Of a DNA stretch of 64,000 bases, positions 23,381-34,760 are shown in pieces. The stretch comes from Solenopsis invicta (taxonomy: Eukaryota > Arthropoda > Insecta > Hymenoptera > Formicidae): the NCBI RefSeq assembly GCF_016802725.1, contig NC_052666.1, positions 2,422,001-2,486,000 on the forward strand. Direction: 5' to 3'. Position 1 is the stretch's first letter; every line of letters begins with the position of its first letter. The notes under the pieces were generated by a model that had not been told where the DNA came from, did not search any database, and saw only the letters and a list, made by a program, of their open reading frames with translations. A program made the position numbers and the translations under genes.

Positions 23381-24059
23381 TAGGTCAGTCTCTTTCTCTT
23401 TTCCTCTCTCTTCTTTCTCTTTCCTTCATTCCCTGGCGATCGATTGAGCGCTGTCCTAGTGCAAGATTTCTAAGAATTTTCCGTATAATTTTCAAAAACT
23501 TTTATATAGTTTTATAATTATTTACCAAATTTCTCAAGTCTTTTTTACGCTCAAGTCTTTTTCTGAAATATTTTTCAGAAATACTGAGAAAGTCTTTACA
23601 TTTTTTCTGGAATTCTTTATGTGAACTGACTCTAAAATTTAAGATTTCTAAGATTTCTTATTCGATAATTTTTAAAAGAAGAACCTTGTAAAATTTCTCT
23701 GAATAAAAATTCAACGTATTTTTTCAGAAGTTTTTTAACGTATTTCTTCTTTATAAATTAAAAAGAAAAATTCTATAAGATTCATGAGAATTTCTTTCAT
23801 TAAAATTGTGATGCATAACGCGACATCTTGGTAGAAAATGAGAGTGATATACGCTGGAATAAAAATGTACGTTATATAGAAATAAAGAAAAAAATATAAC
23901 AATTTAAGTATAAAACAAAGTGTAATTAGGCTACTTAAAACTCGAGATTTATTTCTAAAAAGCGAGGACATTCATAGGATAAATATATCTATGTCTCATC
24001 AGGTTAACAATAAATTATAAAATTAATACTATATTATCACTTTCTTACTCTTAATCATT

Positions 24060-24313
24060 TAAAGTTTAACAGTCACACGCGAGCTTCTGTAAGGCTGGCG
24101 ATCTTTAATAGTATCTTGTCGGTGACGAAACACACCTATAGTGTACAGTTTCAAAAAGCGCGCCGGAATTTTGTCGTGTCGCTAGTACTGCAATTGGCCG
24201 CAAGGCGGACAAGTTTGCCGCAGTTTGCCGACAATGTCGATAATCGCTCCAAAATCATTTCGTATAATCAGCTGATTCGTATCCGACTTGTTTATTATAT
24301 TCCTGCAAGCAGA
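24060..24313 (+). promoter_or_regulatory. Putative NDUFS4 promoter/5' UTR
   Basis: A 250 bp segment upstream of the NDUFS4 ATG is richer in G+C and CpG than its surroundings, including a run of GCCG-rich repeats near 24190-24245. This is typical of a housekeeping insect promoter without a strong TATA box. The assignment is by position and composition only. Confidence 0.4.
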
Positions 24314-27300
24314 ATGGCATCTCGCGCATTACTGCAACAATGTGCGAGTGGATTAAGCAGAAGCTGCCCTGGGTATTTTGCTTCATTACTTTCTTTTTAA
24401 TACAAAAATAAAGTTTAACGAAACATAACCTCAAAATTTTACATAACAGATCTGCTTTATATCGTACTAAACATCGTTTTGATGTATTACATTGTTAAAT
24501 AACTTCCTCAGACTTTTTATTTATGTAATACCACAAAACCATTTTTAATCAATTTTATATATGTGTAGAGTTGAAGTCTATTCCCAAATTGTTACAATAT
24601 GTTTCAATTTGCTCTCTGCGTTAAAAAATTGAAATACAATAACTAATCGTACAAATTAGTTTGTAAAGAATTGTTTGAAAGACAAACAAGATGATTTAGA
24701 CGTTCTAATGAAGTTTTGTATGCAGATTCAGCAGAGTATTCTCAAGTAAAAGCTCGGTTGTGGAAAAGAAGCCTGACTTGGTACAGCGCAAAAATTTCCA
24801 AGAGACCATATTGACACCAGAGGAAGCCAAGTATTTGAAAGCCTTGAAGAGCACAATCACTGTAGCTGACGAAAATGTTGGTTATGTATCCGGTGTTCCT
24901 GAAGAGCATATCAAAACACGTAGAATACGGATTTATCAACCTGCCAAGAGCGCCATGCAATCGGGAACGAATAACATTCACTTCTGGCAAATGGACTTTG
25001 ATACTCGCGAACGCTGGGAGAATCCGTTGATGGGATGGACTTCTAGGTAAACGTTAATATTTATAACGTTAATTAACATTTTATATGTGTTATACAAGTC
25101 GGGATATATCTGGTGTATTGCAATGCATAATGTATAGAGAGAATAGACAATAATATGAAGATCTACAAAATATACTACTTATTTTATTAATGAGAGATTG
25201 GCATCATTTGTTTTTAATATAGAGTTTAGAATGAAGCTCTTGTTTAGAATAAGGTCATATAATACTTATAGAGTATTTTTGCTTTTGGATTAAAAAAATT
25301 GATTATTTTGTTTTTAAAATGGTCGATTCAATTAAATGAAGAAATATTTTAAATAAAAAACAGGTCAGAGCTGGATCTTATTACTTAATATTTCTTATGT
25401 GAATTTGTATTGCAAGTCAAAAGCATCTATGTCCATTCTTGTATTACTCGTGAGTTTTTATAAAAAAGTTAACAAAATATGATTGATAATAAATTGTTCT
25501 AAATTGTGTATCTAATCCTTTTGAATTTTTTATTTCGGATGAGTTAGATGTATGCAGATAAATCGTTACATTTAGTTTGTACTATTTCTTTTTAGTATTT
25601 TCTCAAATTCAATACTTAAAACATAAGGACAAGACCCTTTAGAGGATTAAAAAAAGCCTATTTTTATGAATTTTTTTACGGAAACTATATGAGCGATTGA
25701 TTTCAAATTTTGCAAACATTTATCTATATTTTGTTGTTAATCAGAAATTTTTACAAGTAAAAATAACTGAAAATTGTTATAATTATAACATTGTGTCCAA
25801 GCGCGCATCGCATCGTCTCATGGCTACCATAAATTTTCGACACTCAATTATCTGAAGCAACAAATCAAAAAAGATTCTTAAAATATGTTGACAACCACTC
25901 ATGTTTATGTAAAAGAGTTTTCTATCTTTTTAATCGTATTTGGGCGTGCTTGTTGCATATGTAGCTCCAGCTTGGCCATCCGTTCATAGTTTACTTTTTC
26001 GGAACACAAATTGCAGCTTGCAAGAGACCATTCGATTTTCGTGAAATATTTCCATATTTTTATGGAAATGCTCTGTTGTCTTATTTTCCTGCGTCTGTGT
26101 GACGTTGCTTGCTTGAACTGATTATCATATATATTATTTATAATTTATTTTGTTTTGCGTACGTACATACATACGGCCAAAATTATATCACCTTGCTATT
26201 TTTTAATAGAGATTTAATAGAGATTCGTGGACCTTTAAAACAAGTTATGCTAAAAAAAAAATCGAAAAATATAGTTTTGGTTGGTACTATATATAATATT
26301 TCAACATTCAAATTTCACCGCTACAATTTTATTTATTGTTTCAACATTCCCCTACCTATGTCGTGTTCTTTGGACAAATGTTCTTTTAACGTATTAATTC
26401 CATGAAAGATATTTATATCAGCATGGCAATCGTTTATGACATTGAAGTTTTTTTTTATCTTTGTCAATACGGAAAAATTGATAAAACCAATTAGGGTTTA
26501 ATTTTTCTATGACCGTTTCAATTACAGAGGGATGTGTTTCTCACAGATGTTTTTCAAGAACATTTATTCCTCCGGCAGAAAAATGTTCACAACAAAAAAT
26601 GCATTTTGCATTGGGCTATCCAGTGGATGTAAAGAATTGCCAAATTAAATTAAATGAACTTGGTGATCACAAATTCTCCTTCATTTAATTAATATACTGT
26701 TATTCATTATATTTAATATACTAATATCCGTTATTATACTAACGGTCGCGATGTTTTTTCTTTGGCGCACAGACATAGACTAAACGTTTTATATCAACTA
26801 TGTGTGGAGAAACTTTCGTTGATCTACAGATGTTTGGTTATCGTCTGAACTAGAATTATTAAAATTGAACTGTTTTTTAAATAATTATTACGCATGTAAA
26901 AATAAACTTTGAAAAATCACTAAAACTTTTGAAAGTTTAACGTAAAAAAAATGAACATAATAATATAATTTCATTTCGCTGGTTGATAGAGAGAAGTGTT
27001 TCGAATATGTGGGTAAAAGGCGAAATCAATCGGTTTTAGTTTGTCTGAAATTATGGTAGCCAGTTTGAAAAACATGCGTTTAAAGTTTTGAGTATAATAG
27101 AAATATTACATGTAAAATCTTTTATCGTTTTGAATAAAATGGTATAACTTCCTTAAATTTTTTAAAATTTTTTGATAAAAATTTAAGGGTAGATTTTTAA
27201 AAGTATGTACTTTCATAAAATGCAATAAAAAATTGATTTTTTTAACCCTTCAAAGGGTCTTGCCCCTTTAAACGGCTTTTCTTTGTGATTGTATGATTAA

Positions 27301-27703
27301 GGAACATTAAAAAGTATAATGAAATAAATTTATTTCAAAACTGCCTTAAAAAGTTCTTTAATCTTACCTAGAACTTTGAATAAAATTCCAGAAAAATCTG
27401 GACATTCTCAGAAAATTTTTTAATAATTTTATGTAATTTATTAATTTTTTTATAAATTTGAATTATCTTATAATAAGTATCTTTTAAAAACACTAAAAAA
27501 TTTTATTTATATATTTCTGATGCAGTGGAGATCCTATGTCAAATATAAACGTTGATTTTGCGACGAAGGAGGAGGCGATCGCGCACTGCAAAAAGATGGG
27601 ATGGGATTATTATGTGCAAGAGCCAAATGTCAGTCAACCGAAACCTCGCAGCTACGGAATGAACTTCTCTTGGAATAAACGTACCAGAGTTTCGACTAAA
27701 TAA
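24314..27703 (+). CDS. NDUFS4: NADH dehydrogenase (ubiquinone) iron-sulfur protein 4
   Basis: NDUFS4 is an 18-kDa accessory subunit in the N-module of mitochondrial complex I, needed for stable assembly on the matrix arm. Three exons: 24314-24372, 24726-25045, 27526-27703. All are GT/AG with matching phases, giving about 185 residues, the usual length. Residues 1-30 or so form a Ser/Arg-rich mitochondrial presequence (MASRALLQQCASGLSRSC). Diagnostic blocks follow: TRRIRIYQPAKSAMQSG, WQMDFDTRERWENPLMGWTS, NVDFATKEEAIAHCKKMGWD, and the C-terminal basic tail YGMNFSWNKRTRV. The ATG at 24314 is the first that joins in frame to the presequence. An AATAAA follows at 27824. The coding frame is intact with no odd residues. 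Intron 2 (2.5 kb) hosts a decayed transposon. Confidence 0.97.
25627..27270. mobile_element. Decayed element with GGxCAAGACCCTTT ends in NDUFS4 intron 2
   Basis: The left end (about 25627: CAAGACCCTTT, then TTAAAAAAA) and right end (about 27270, inverse) match as imperfect terminal inverted repeats. A second inner pair, GGCTACCATAA, lies near 25822 and 27057. Between them the minus strand encodes BED-like zinc fingers. The borders are approximate and the TIR similarity is modest. Confidence 0.5.
25930..26690 (-). pseudogene. BED-type zinc-finger protein remnant
   Basis: Minus-strand frames show three finger-like segments in order: CIFCCEHFSAGGINVLEKHL (about 26620-26560, followed by TGA and ETHP), FHGINTLKEHLSKEHD (about 26410-26355, with CHAD just before) and CNLCSEKVNYERMAKLELHM (about 26015-25955). 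The C-x2-C plus H-x3/4-H-like pattern and spacing resemble BED fingers of hAT-type transposases. Stops and frame changes separate them and no catalytic domain was seen. Confidence 0.5.
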
Positions 27704-27823
27704 ACTGTTTCAAGCTAATCTCTCTTAATTTCGTAATAGCAACGATGGGCGCCAATTGTATACATCGTTTTAATTGTAGTTATCTAAAAAATTCTGAAAC
27801 AAATAAGTATGTATCATAATGCA

Positions 27824-27829
27824 AATAAA
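27824..27829 (+). terminator. Polyadenylation signal of NDUFS4
   Basis: Canonical AATAAA about 120 bp after the NDUFS4 stop codon, followed by T/GT-rich sequence. It is the first canonical hexamer on this strand after the stop. Confidence 0.55.
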
Positions 27830-28575
27830 TGTATATATATAGAGATTTAGCGCAATGTGTTTCAGTTAAAATTTGATATGTCTTTTTGCTTACTCCTTGT
27901 TTCCTAAATACATTAAAAAAATTTATTTACACTTTGGCATGTGTTACACTTGTTCTAGTAATGTAAAGTTCTAGTAATGTAAATGAGGAAGATTGTAGAC
28001 GGAAAACGGTAACACGTGTTTCAGCGAAGACAACAATAGCCTGATAACGTTTTAACATTTTTATATTTTCTTTATATTTTTGTTTGTATTATTATTTATA
28101 ATTGTGTACTACAATATTGTTAACAACGCTCTGTTATTGACGACTTTGCGCGCCTTGCGAGTCAGGCGGAGCGAAATGAGAAGCATCATACAGTACGCAT
28201 ACATTCAAATTCAAGACTTAAAATTATCAAGGATCATACGTTAAAACATCTCGATAATGTAACCCGCATTGAAAATGCGAATCTCCCTTCGAGCCATTGC
28301 ATCCTGATTTTCACTATTCAACTAAGTTCTGCCATACTGTCTAAAGGATATATTGCAGTTATCACCGTTCCTGCCAGCTAATACTGGACAAAAGTACTGG
28401 TCAAAAGGTTGTAAGAAAAAAAGGCTGAGATGTTTAACGTATATTGACACAATAGTCAGCATTAAAAGTTGAAAAGCCGACGAATTATATTCTATACATC
28501 ACAATAATGACTCTGAGATAATATAATCTCTCTTGTTTATCCTCGCAAACGGCTCTCAAAAGAGATTATATTTAT

Positions 28576-28713
28576 GCCTATTTCCACCAACGCAGATTAA
28601 CTTTGATCTCAGTTTAACTTACTCTTTATCTTTTTTTTTGTTCTAAGAATTAGAAAAAGATAAGGAGTAAGTTGAACTGAGATCAAAGTTAATCTACATT
28701 GGTGGAAATGGGC
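28576..28713. mobile_element. Palindromic MITE, GCCxATTTCCACCAA ends
   Basis: TTTCCACCAA…GATTAACTTTGATCTCAGTT is mirrored by AACTGAGATCAAAGTTAATC…TTGGTGGAAA around a short T-rich loop. A divergent relative lies at 33447-33569. Confidence 0.75.
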
Positions 28714-28831
28714 ATTAAAGATTAATCGCTAAGATATTTTATTCAAACATTTTTCGAAATTTCCTTATTATTTTCTTAAACGATGGATTGAAATTCTGGA
28801 AAAGAACAGGCAGCTGCTATATTCGTTGACC

Positions 28832-29238
28832 GACCCAGCAAGCGGAAATGGATTTAAAATATTTAAAATGGATAGAAATAGATTAAAAGAATCAAGATTT
28901 GGATTTGACAACGACCACACGCATCCACTTTTATCCAATTAAAGTTTAAAAATTCCTTGAATCTATTTTAATTCACGAGAGATTGAAATTACGGGATTTC
29001 TATATTTTTCAATCCAAGAAAGTTATGCGCGCCATATGATCCATTTTAATCCATGAAACGGGATTGAAACATAGTAATTTTTATTTTGTTAATCTAAAAG
29101 AAATTTTCGCAAGTCATCCAGTCTATTTTAATCCATGACATAAGATCGAAATGACTTAATTGCTATCTTTTAATCCAAAATATATTCAAATGAATTAAAA
29201 TGGATTACAAATTTTTAATCCATTTCCGGTTTACTGGG
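28832..29238. mobile_element. MITE with CCCAGyAArCsGGAAATGGATT ends
   Basis: The left end CCCAGCAAGCGGAAATGGAT and the inverted right end AATCCATTTCCGGTTTACTGGG delimit about 400 bp of repeated 'atggattaaaat / attttaatccat' words. A related element lies at 56700-57244, and internal-like sequence at about 17640-17800. Confidence 0.6.
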
Positions 29239-31304
29239 GAGGCTGTTGCCGCAAACAGATTCTTAATTGTTATAATTAAGATAAAGCGAAGGAAAGAACG
29301 TGCACAATCGTATCTTTGAGAGCGGAATATGAAAAATGACCTATGTCATGATGTTATTATCGCATTAAAAGTTCAAGGTGACAAAAAAAAATTATAATAA
29401 GGGAAAAACAAGTTGCCGTTGAAGATCGCGAAGAGAATCACCAACAGAGACGTACCGTTTAATCATGCGGTAAAACACATTTTACGGTATTTGTTAATCT
29501 GGCCCAAGTCTATTTTGTCCTGCGATAAAGTGGGGAACGTCCCGTTTGACCAAGTTGCAATTGACCGCAACCACTCGTAGCGTTAGTTTTTTTCTTCGAG
29601 TTAGTCACAATATTTTACATTAAATTAGTCAATTAGCGACGTGGGCAAACGGATGTCATTCGGTGGAGTGAATCAGAGCGAGATTCGCCAGTGATTGATT
29701 CGAAGAAATTTATTTTCAAACCGCTAATTTAGAGAATTAATCTCGCAGTTGAATTTTCTTCAATTTATCCCGTTTTGCTTGCAGCGAAAATGGACATTCT
29801 GTATCTTTTTATGAAGTGCGAGTAAGAGACTTTGCTTTAATATGATACCAAAATATCACTGTCAATGTTATTGGCTAAACCATAAAACGTTTTAAGCTCA
29901 TAAGCTTAGTATATATCTGACGTATACTTTGGTTTGCCTCGAGAGGATTTTTCTTTCCTTTTTCTTGGTGAAAAAGTTCTCGTATCTCATAATATTTTTT
30001 AGAATTATTCATAGTTTAAATTTACGATTTTTGAAAAAAATATTTTGAACTTCTTTAGATTTTATAAGTTCTTTTGAGAAATTATAAAATAAACATTGTG
30101 AAATAATTTAAAATTTACATGTAAAAAGAATTCAAGAAAAAAATATAAGTTTTACATTTTTAAAAAGTGTTCTAATTTATAAAAATAAATAAATAAATTT
30201 TATAAAAAATTATGAAATTGTATAGAATTTTTGAAATTTATACAAAAATTCTAAAAAAGTTGTATGAAGAATTTTAAGAAAATTTTCACCACAGGATTAT
30301 CTCATGTTTTTCATGAAATAATTTTCATAATAGGCCTTTTTCGCACGGAACTAATTATTGTTCATTCCTGCGGAAAAAATGCGAATCAAAACAAATTGAT
30401 AAAAATTTCTCTCGTTTCTCGTTTAATTACAATTATGTTAGACGAGTAGTATAATTGTGGTTTATAAATATATGATTATAAATAACATACATTATTTCTA
30501 TCTAGCTACATTTTGAATCCATTTTAATAAAATATAATTCCGATTTAGAAGTTAATCTTTCTTCTGAATGTGTTTTTGAATATTGGGAGAATTATACAGA
30601 AATTTGAAAAATATTGCAAGAGTATTTTAAAACGCAAGAATTTTAAAATAATTAGTTTCTAATATCGAACACTAAAAGTTCATATTTTCGCATAAATTGT
30701 AAATTCCTATCTGTTCTTTTTTTAGATTTGCTTACTTTTTTTTTGCAAAGACGCATCTCTGAAACGCATCGGGGATCGAAAGCAACCGGTGAATCTAATA
30801 CATGTTTCACGAATAAACAGGTCAATCGCGCCTTTATCGAACAGTTCTCACTTTTGCAGAGAGATACTTTAAAGACACTAATGGCTTATATGTATATATC
30901 CTATGTAACTTGCCCCCTGTGCAATTTATATTATTTGAATATACAATTTATTAATACGTAACTTGCGTTAGAGAGATTATTTCTTTGTCTCGTGGTTTTG
31001 GCGCTCGGCGGCAGGCGAGAGTTCCCCGGTCTTATCAAGCAAGGAATAAGTGAGGGAGGAACCGATTCGAGAAAACAAGTAGCAAAGCTTCCACCCCCGT
31101 GAGAATCCTGTCTCTTTCTCTCCCGCATCTGTGATCTTAAATACTACAGCGATATTGTAAAAACTACAGAGATACAAACCGCCGTTTCACTTTATACATG
31201 CACATTTATACATGTGTAATAATTATCGTATGCGCATGGTATGTACGAATAAAGAATAGGGTATTTTACAACAGAGAGAGAAGAAATAAATGGGGATAAA
31301 TAAC

Positions 31305-31790
31305 ATGTTTCTGTTTCAAAAGTATACGTTGTTATTGAAGCAAAAGTAAGACGCAACATTAGAGTAAATATGAAAATAAATAGATAATAATAACAAGTTT
31401 GAAATTTGGACCGATGTTAAACATAAATAATAGATTGTTTACATTAGTCGCAGTGGATTTTAGTGCTGATAATTTTTGCAATCTCCGACTTTGCGTATTC
31501 GTCGGACTTGAAATATAGTCATTGTTTGTTACTAGAATATGTAATATTATTAAATTGATGAGCAATTTAATAGATTTTTGAGCCTATCAGAAAAGCTATG
31601 TAAACCCGATATCAAGTGTTACTAATAAAAACACGTTGCTTTAAAATTTCAAATTGATCGGATAATATTTAAGTTGGGCTATCGCTTTAATATTTTGAGA
31701 CAAATGCGTTCATATATTAGTCACACGTTTCAATGTAGTTTTGCGTCTTACTTTTTTAAACAAATATACAGAACAGAAACACATTATATC
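31305..31790. mobile_element. Inverted-repeat element with AAAGTAAGACGCAA
   Basis: TGTTTCTGTT and AAAGTAAGACGCAA near 31307 and 31344 are mirrored at about 31735-31783. The interior (about 390 bp) is AT-rich with no supported gene. Confidence 0.5.
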
Positions 31791-32139
31791 TCTATCCCTT
31801 TAAACTAAACATTTTTCATGACGTTGAAAAATATTCTATATTTTGAGATTCATTAGGGTCCCATAACCCTTTTATTTAAAATTAATAACCCCTTTGATCA
31901 ATTATCTTGAAGTCAATTCTTTAATTTTATTCCGACAAACGTGTCAGATGTTCTGTTTATATTAGAACACGTAATATATATAAAATAAATGAGGAATGTA
32001 TTTATTCTGTATAATGATTTATGAAATAAATTTGTCGATCTAGCGTGTTTACGTGTTATGTATATAATATATACATATGTATTTATAATGTGTATATATA
32101 TAAAATGAGTATGAGTATATGCAAGCTTGAGCATAACGT

Positions 32140-32520
32140 GATTATTCGCCCGCGCACGAATGATGCGGACGAATGATTGAAAAGGCTAGTCACAAAGTTC
32201 TAATATGCGGGGTATGCTCTCTTTCCTAATGAAGCCCGTCACCCCCGCATGATTGTACAGTTCGCTATGGGAGACACGGCCTCCCCGAAGGAGAGCGGCG
32301 GCTGATATATGTCTGGTCCGGTCTGTTCCGTTCCGGGACGGGACAGTATCTCTCATAATTGTCCTGGTTCTATCTATGTATAATATGTACAAGCGCGTAT
32401 GCGGGTCACATACGGGATGAGAGTCGCACGCTCGGCGAACGCTACGCCACGTAAAATTGCGTACAATCACGGCGCGCCCGTTTCGCCTTTACAGTTGCCC
32501 TTTGTCACGTCCTTTACACT
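32140..32520. other. GC/CpG-rich island without recognised gene
   Basis: About 380 bp of CpG-dense sequence in an AT-rich intergenic region. ORFs on both strands are open by composition, but none has a recognised motif. A promoter or non-coding transcript start is possible. Confidence 0.35.
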
Positions 32521-33161
32521 TAACCGAGTGCATATTCAAGAAAGAAAGATGAATTTCTTTTTAGAGTTTTTGCTAAAAATAAGAAATGTTTTTTACTTGT
32601 CGAATTCGTCAACAGTTGATGCGTCTACGGTATCCAAACTTTCTGTTTTAGTTTATTAAATAATTTTTTTTTTTTCGAGCGCGAAAGATTTAGTAAAGCA
32701 AAGAAAGAAGCTAGTATAATAAAAAAATCTAAGAATATATTTTATTAAATTATTTTCATAATTTAATACAATTTTTAATTCTTTCTCATTGTCAGTACTA
32801 AAATTTTGGGGAATGAAGGGAGCAAGCGCCTCTTTTGGTCTTCTCTCGAACGTACGCCCATGCAATATCAAGACAAATAATAAATATTAAGAATAAAAAG
32901 GATAAGCATAAAGTATAATCTTATTTATACAAATAATATTACCTCGACATTTTTTTACCTTTTTTTACCGGTTAGTTATAGAGGAAATGTATAACAAAGT
33001 TCAAAATTTTGTAGTGGATTTTTGTAATGGAACATTCAATGCTGTGTATCGATTTTTAACAAAAATGACTATTAAAATGTTAAAAACTAAACAGGTTCAT
33101 GTTTAATGTATAAAGAATTTCATATTAAAAATATCTTTAAAAATTTAACTAATTTCATTAA

Positions 33162-33213
33162 ATTGTATGTTGGCATTGTATGTTGGCATTGTATGTTGGC
33201 ATTGTATGTTGCT
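33162..33213. repeat. 13-bp tandem repeat (ATTGTATGTTGGC)
   Basis: Four consecutive copies of ATTGTATGTTGGC, the last truncated. Confidence 0.9.
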
Positions 33214-33446
33214 TGCAATTACATTCATGATATTTTTCAAAATTTTTTATAAATATATTTTCCAATACCAATATTTAAAGTTAAAAAGAATGTGAAAAAA
33301 AACCGCTTCTAATTCTGAAGACTTTTAGAAGACATCCATAAGAGTGTATTATTTCTTTTTTACTGTATACCTAATCTTAAATCCATATATTGGCTAAAAA
33401 AGAGTTTTAAATGTTTGAATTAGCAGTGGCACGATTTATGCGCGCG

Positions 33447-33569
33447 TTTCTGCCAACGATTAACTTTCATTTCGATTTAACTTGCTTGTCATTTTTTATT
33501 TTTACAAATTAGAAAAGGGTAAACAATAAGTTAAATCGAAATTAACGTTAGTCTACATGGAAGTGGACG
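33447..33569. mobile_element. Palindromic MITE related to 28576-28713
   Basis: GATTAACTTTCATTTCGATTTAACTT is mirrored by AAGTTAAATCGAAATTAACG…, followed by CTACATGGAAGTGG. The layout matches the 28.6 kb element but the sequence is diverged. Confidence 0.55.
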
Positions 33570-34699
33570 TTGGACTTGTGGACAACACGCAAGCCTCAAA
33601 GAGCACGCCTCAAGATTGATGCAATTTTACGTGGTAAGAATTTACACGCATGCAATTGCGTTTTTTTTCTTTTTTTTTTTGTAATGGATAATTATTTATT
33701 GTTATTAGGATAAAACGTTACTACTTGACGCAATTGCATTTCAACTAGGATCACTGCACCAGTCGCTGAATTATCTAGTAATTTAACTGTTTAAGGAAAA
33801 TATTTAAATAATAAAACTTCATTATAAATTGCAAATTAATTAATATGGCTTAGATCTAATTTGCAACTGTAATCAGTTAAGTCGTTTTTGTTTATGATCA
33901 GTTAAATTTCTTATTTGTTCATTGACTGATGCAGTGACTCTATAATCGAATGCTTTCTTTGTTTGTACGCGCGCGCGCGCGTTCTCTTTCCCGCGTGTGC
34001 GCATGTATAATTTTTAATTAATTGACGTATGTTTTTATCGTATATATATGCCTCGTGAAAACTAACTCCCTAGAATCCCGGAGCCGTTCGCTGAATCTCC
34101 GTAAATTCGACGAACTTTGAAATCGTCAAGACACCTTTTAAAAACTCTCCCCCAGAAAAAAAAACGAAAAAAAATCATTCCTCCTTTTGCCTCCTTTTTC
34201 TCTTTTCCACGTCTTTCTCGCGCGAATAAAATCGTTAAGCTCACGAAAAATGCTACGGTCTAATTAACATTGTCGGAAATATCGATATCGTGAGTCACCG
34301 CTTGCGCAGCTCAGATATCCGAGGGATTTGTTCGTGGATATTTTGTAGAACAATTTTTCAAATACTTTTTATAATTTTTTTGTATAATTAATATGATTAT
34401 TTAATACAATTTCAAATGTAACGCATTTCACGAATGTTTTTTTTTTTTTTTTCAATTTTTCAAGTCGTAGTTTTTGGAACAGTTACCGAGATCGCATGAA
34501 AGTATCTGCAAGCAATCAAGTTTTAACTTAATCGGCATTACTCTAATTAACGGAATTATCGTGCAACAAAAATTTTTAATTATATGATATCCGTCGTCCT
34601 TAATTTAATCTTTCTTTTGAATTTTTTCTAACACGTTCCATGAAACACACTGTACTTTTTGTTCGGTTCGTTTAATGTTTTATATAAAAAAGGAATCAT

Positions 34700-34703
34700 A
34701 AAA

Positions 34704-34742
<39 letters not shown>

Positions 34743-34760
34743 TATTTTATATATATATTA
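34700..34760. repeat. (AT)n microsatellite
   Basis: A long TA run with short interruptions. A separate (GC)n run sits at 33969-33981. Confidence 0.85.

Noticed and set aside
32186..32659. ORFs over the CpG island
   Set aside because: Open on both strands because of composition; no domain recognised.
33162..33213. Short regularly repeated units as a possible CRISPR-like array
   Set aside because: Plain head-to-tail 13-bp repeats without spacers, in a eukaryotic genome.
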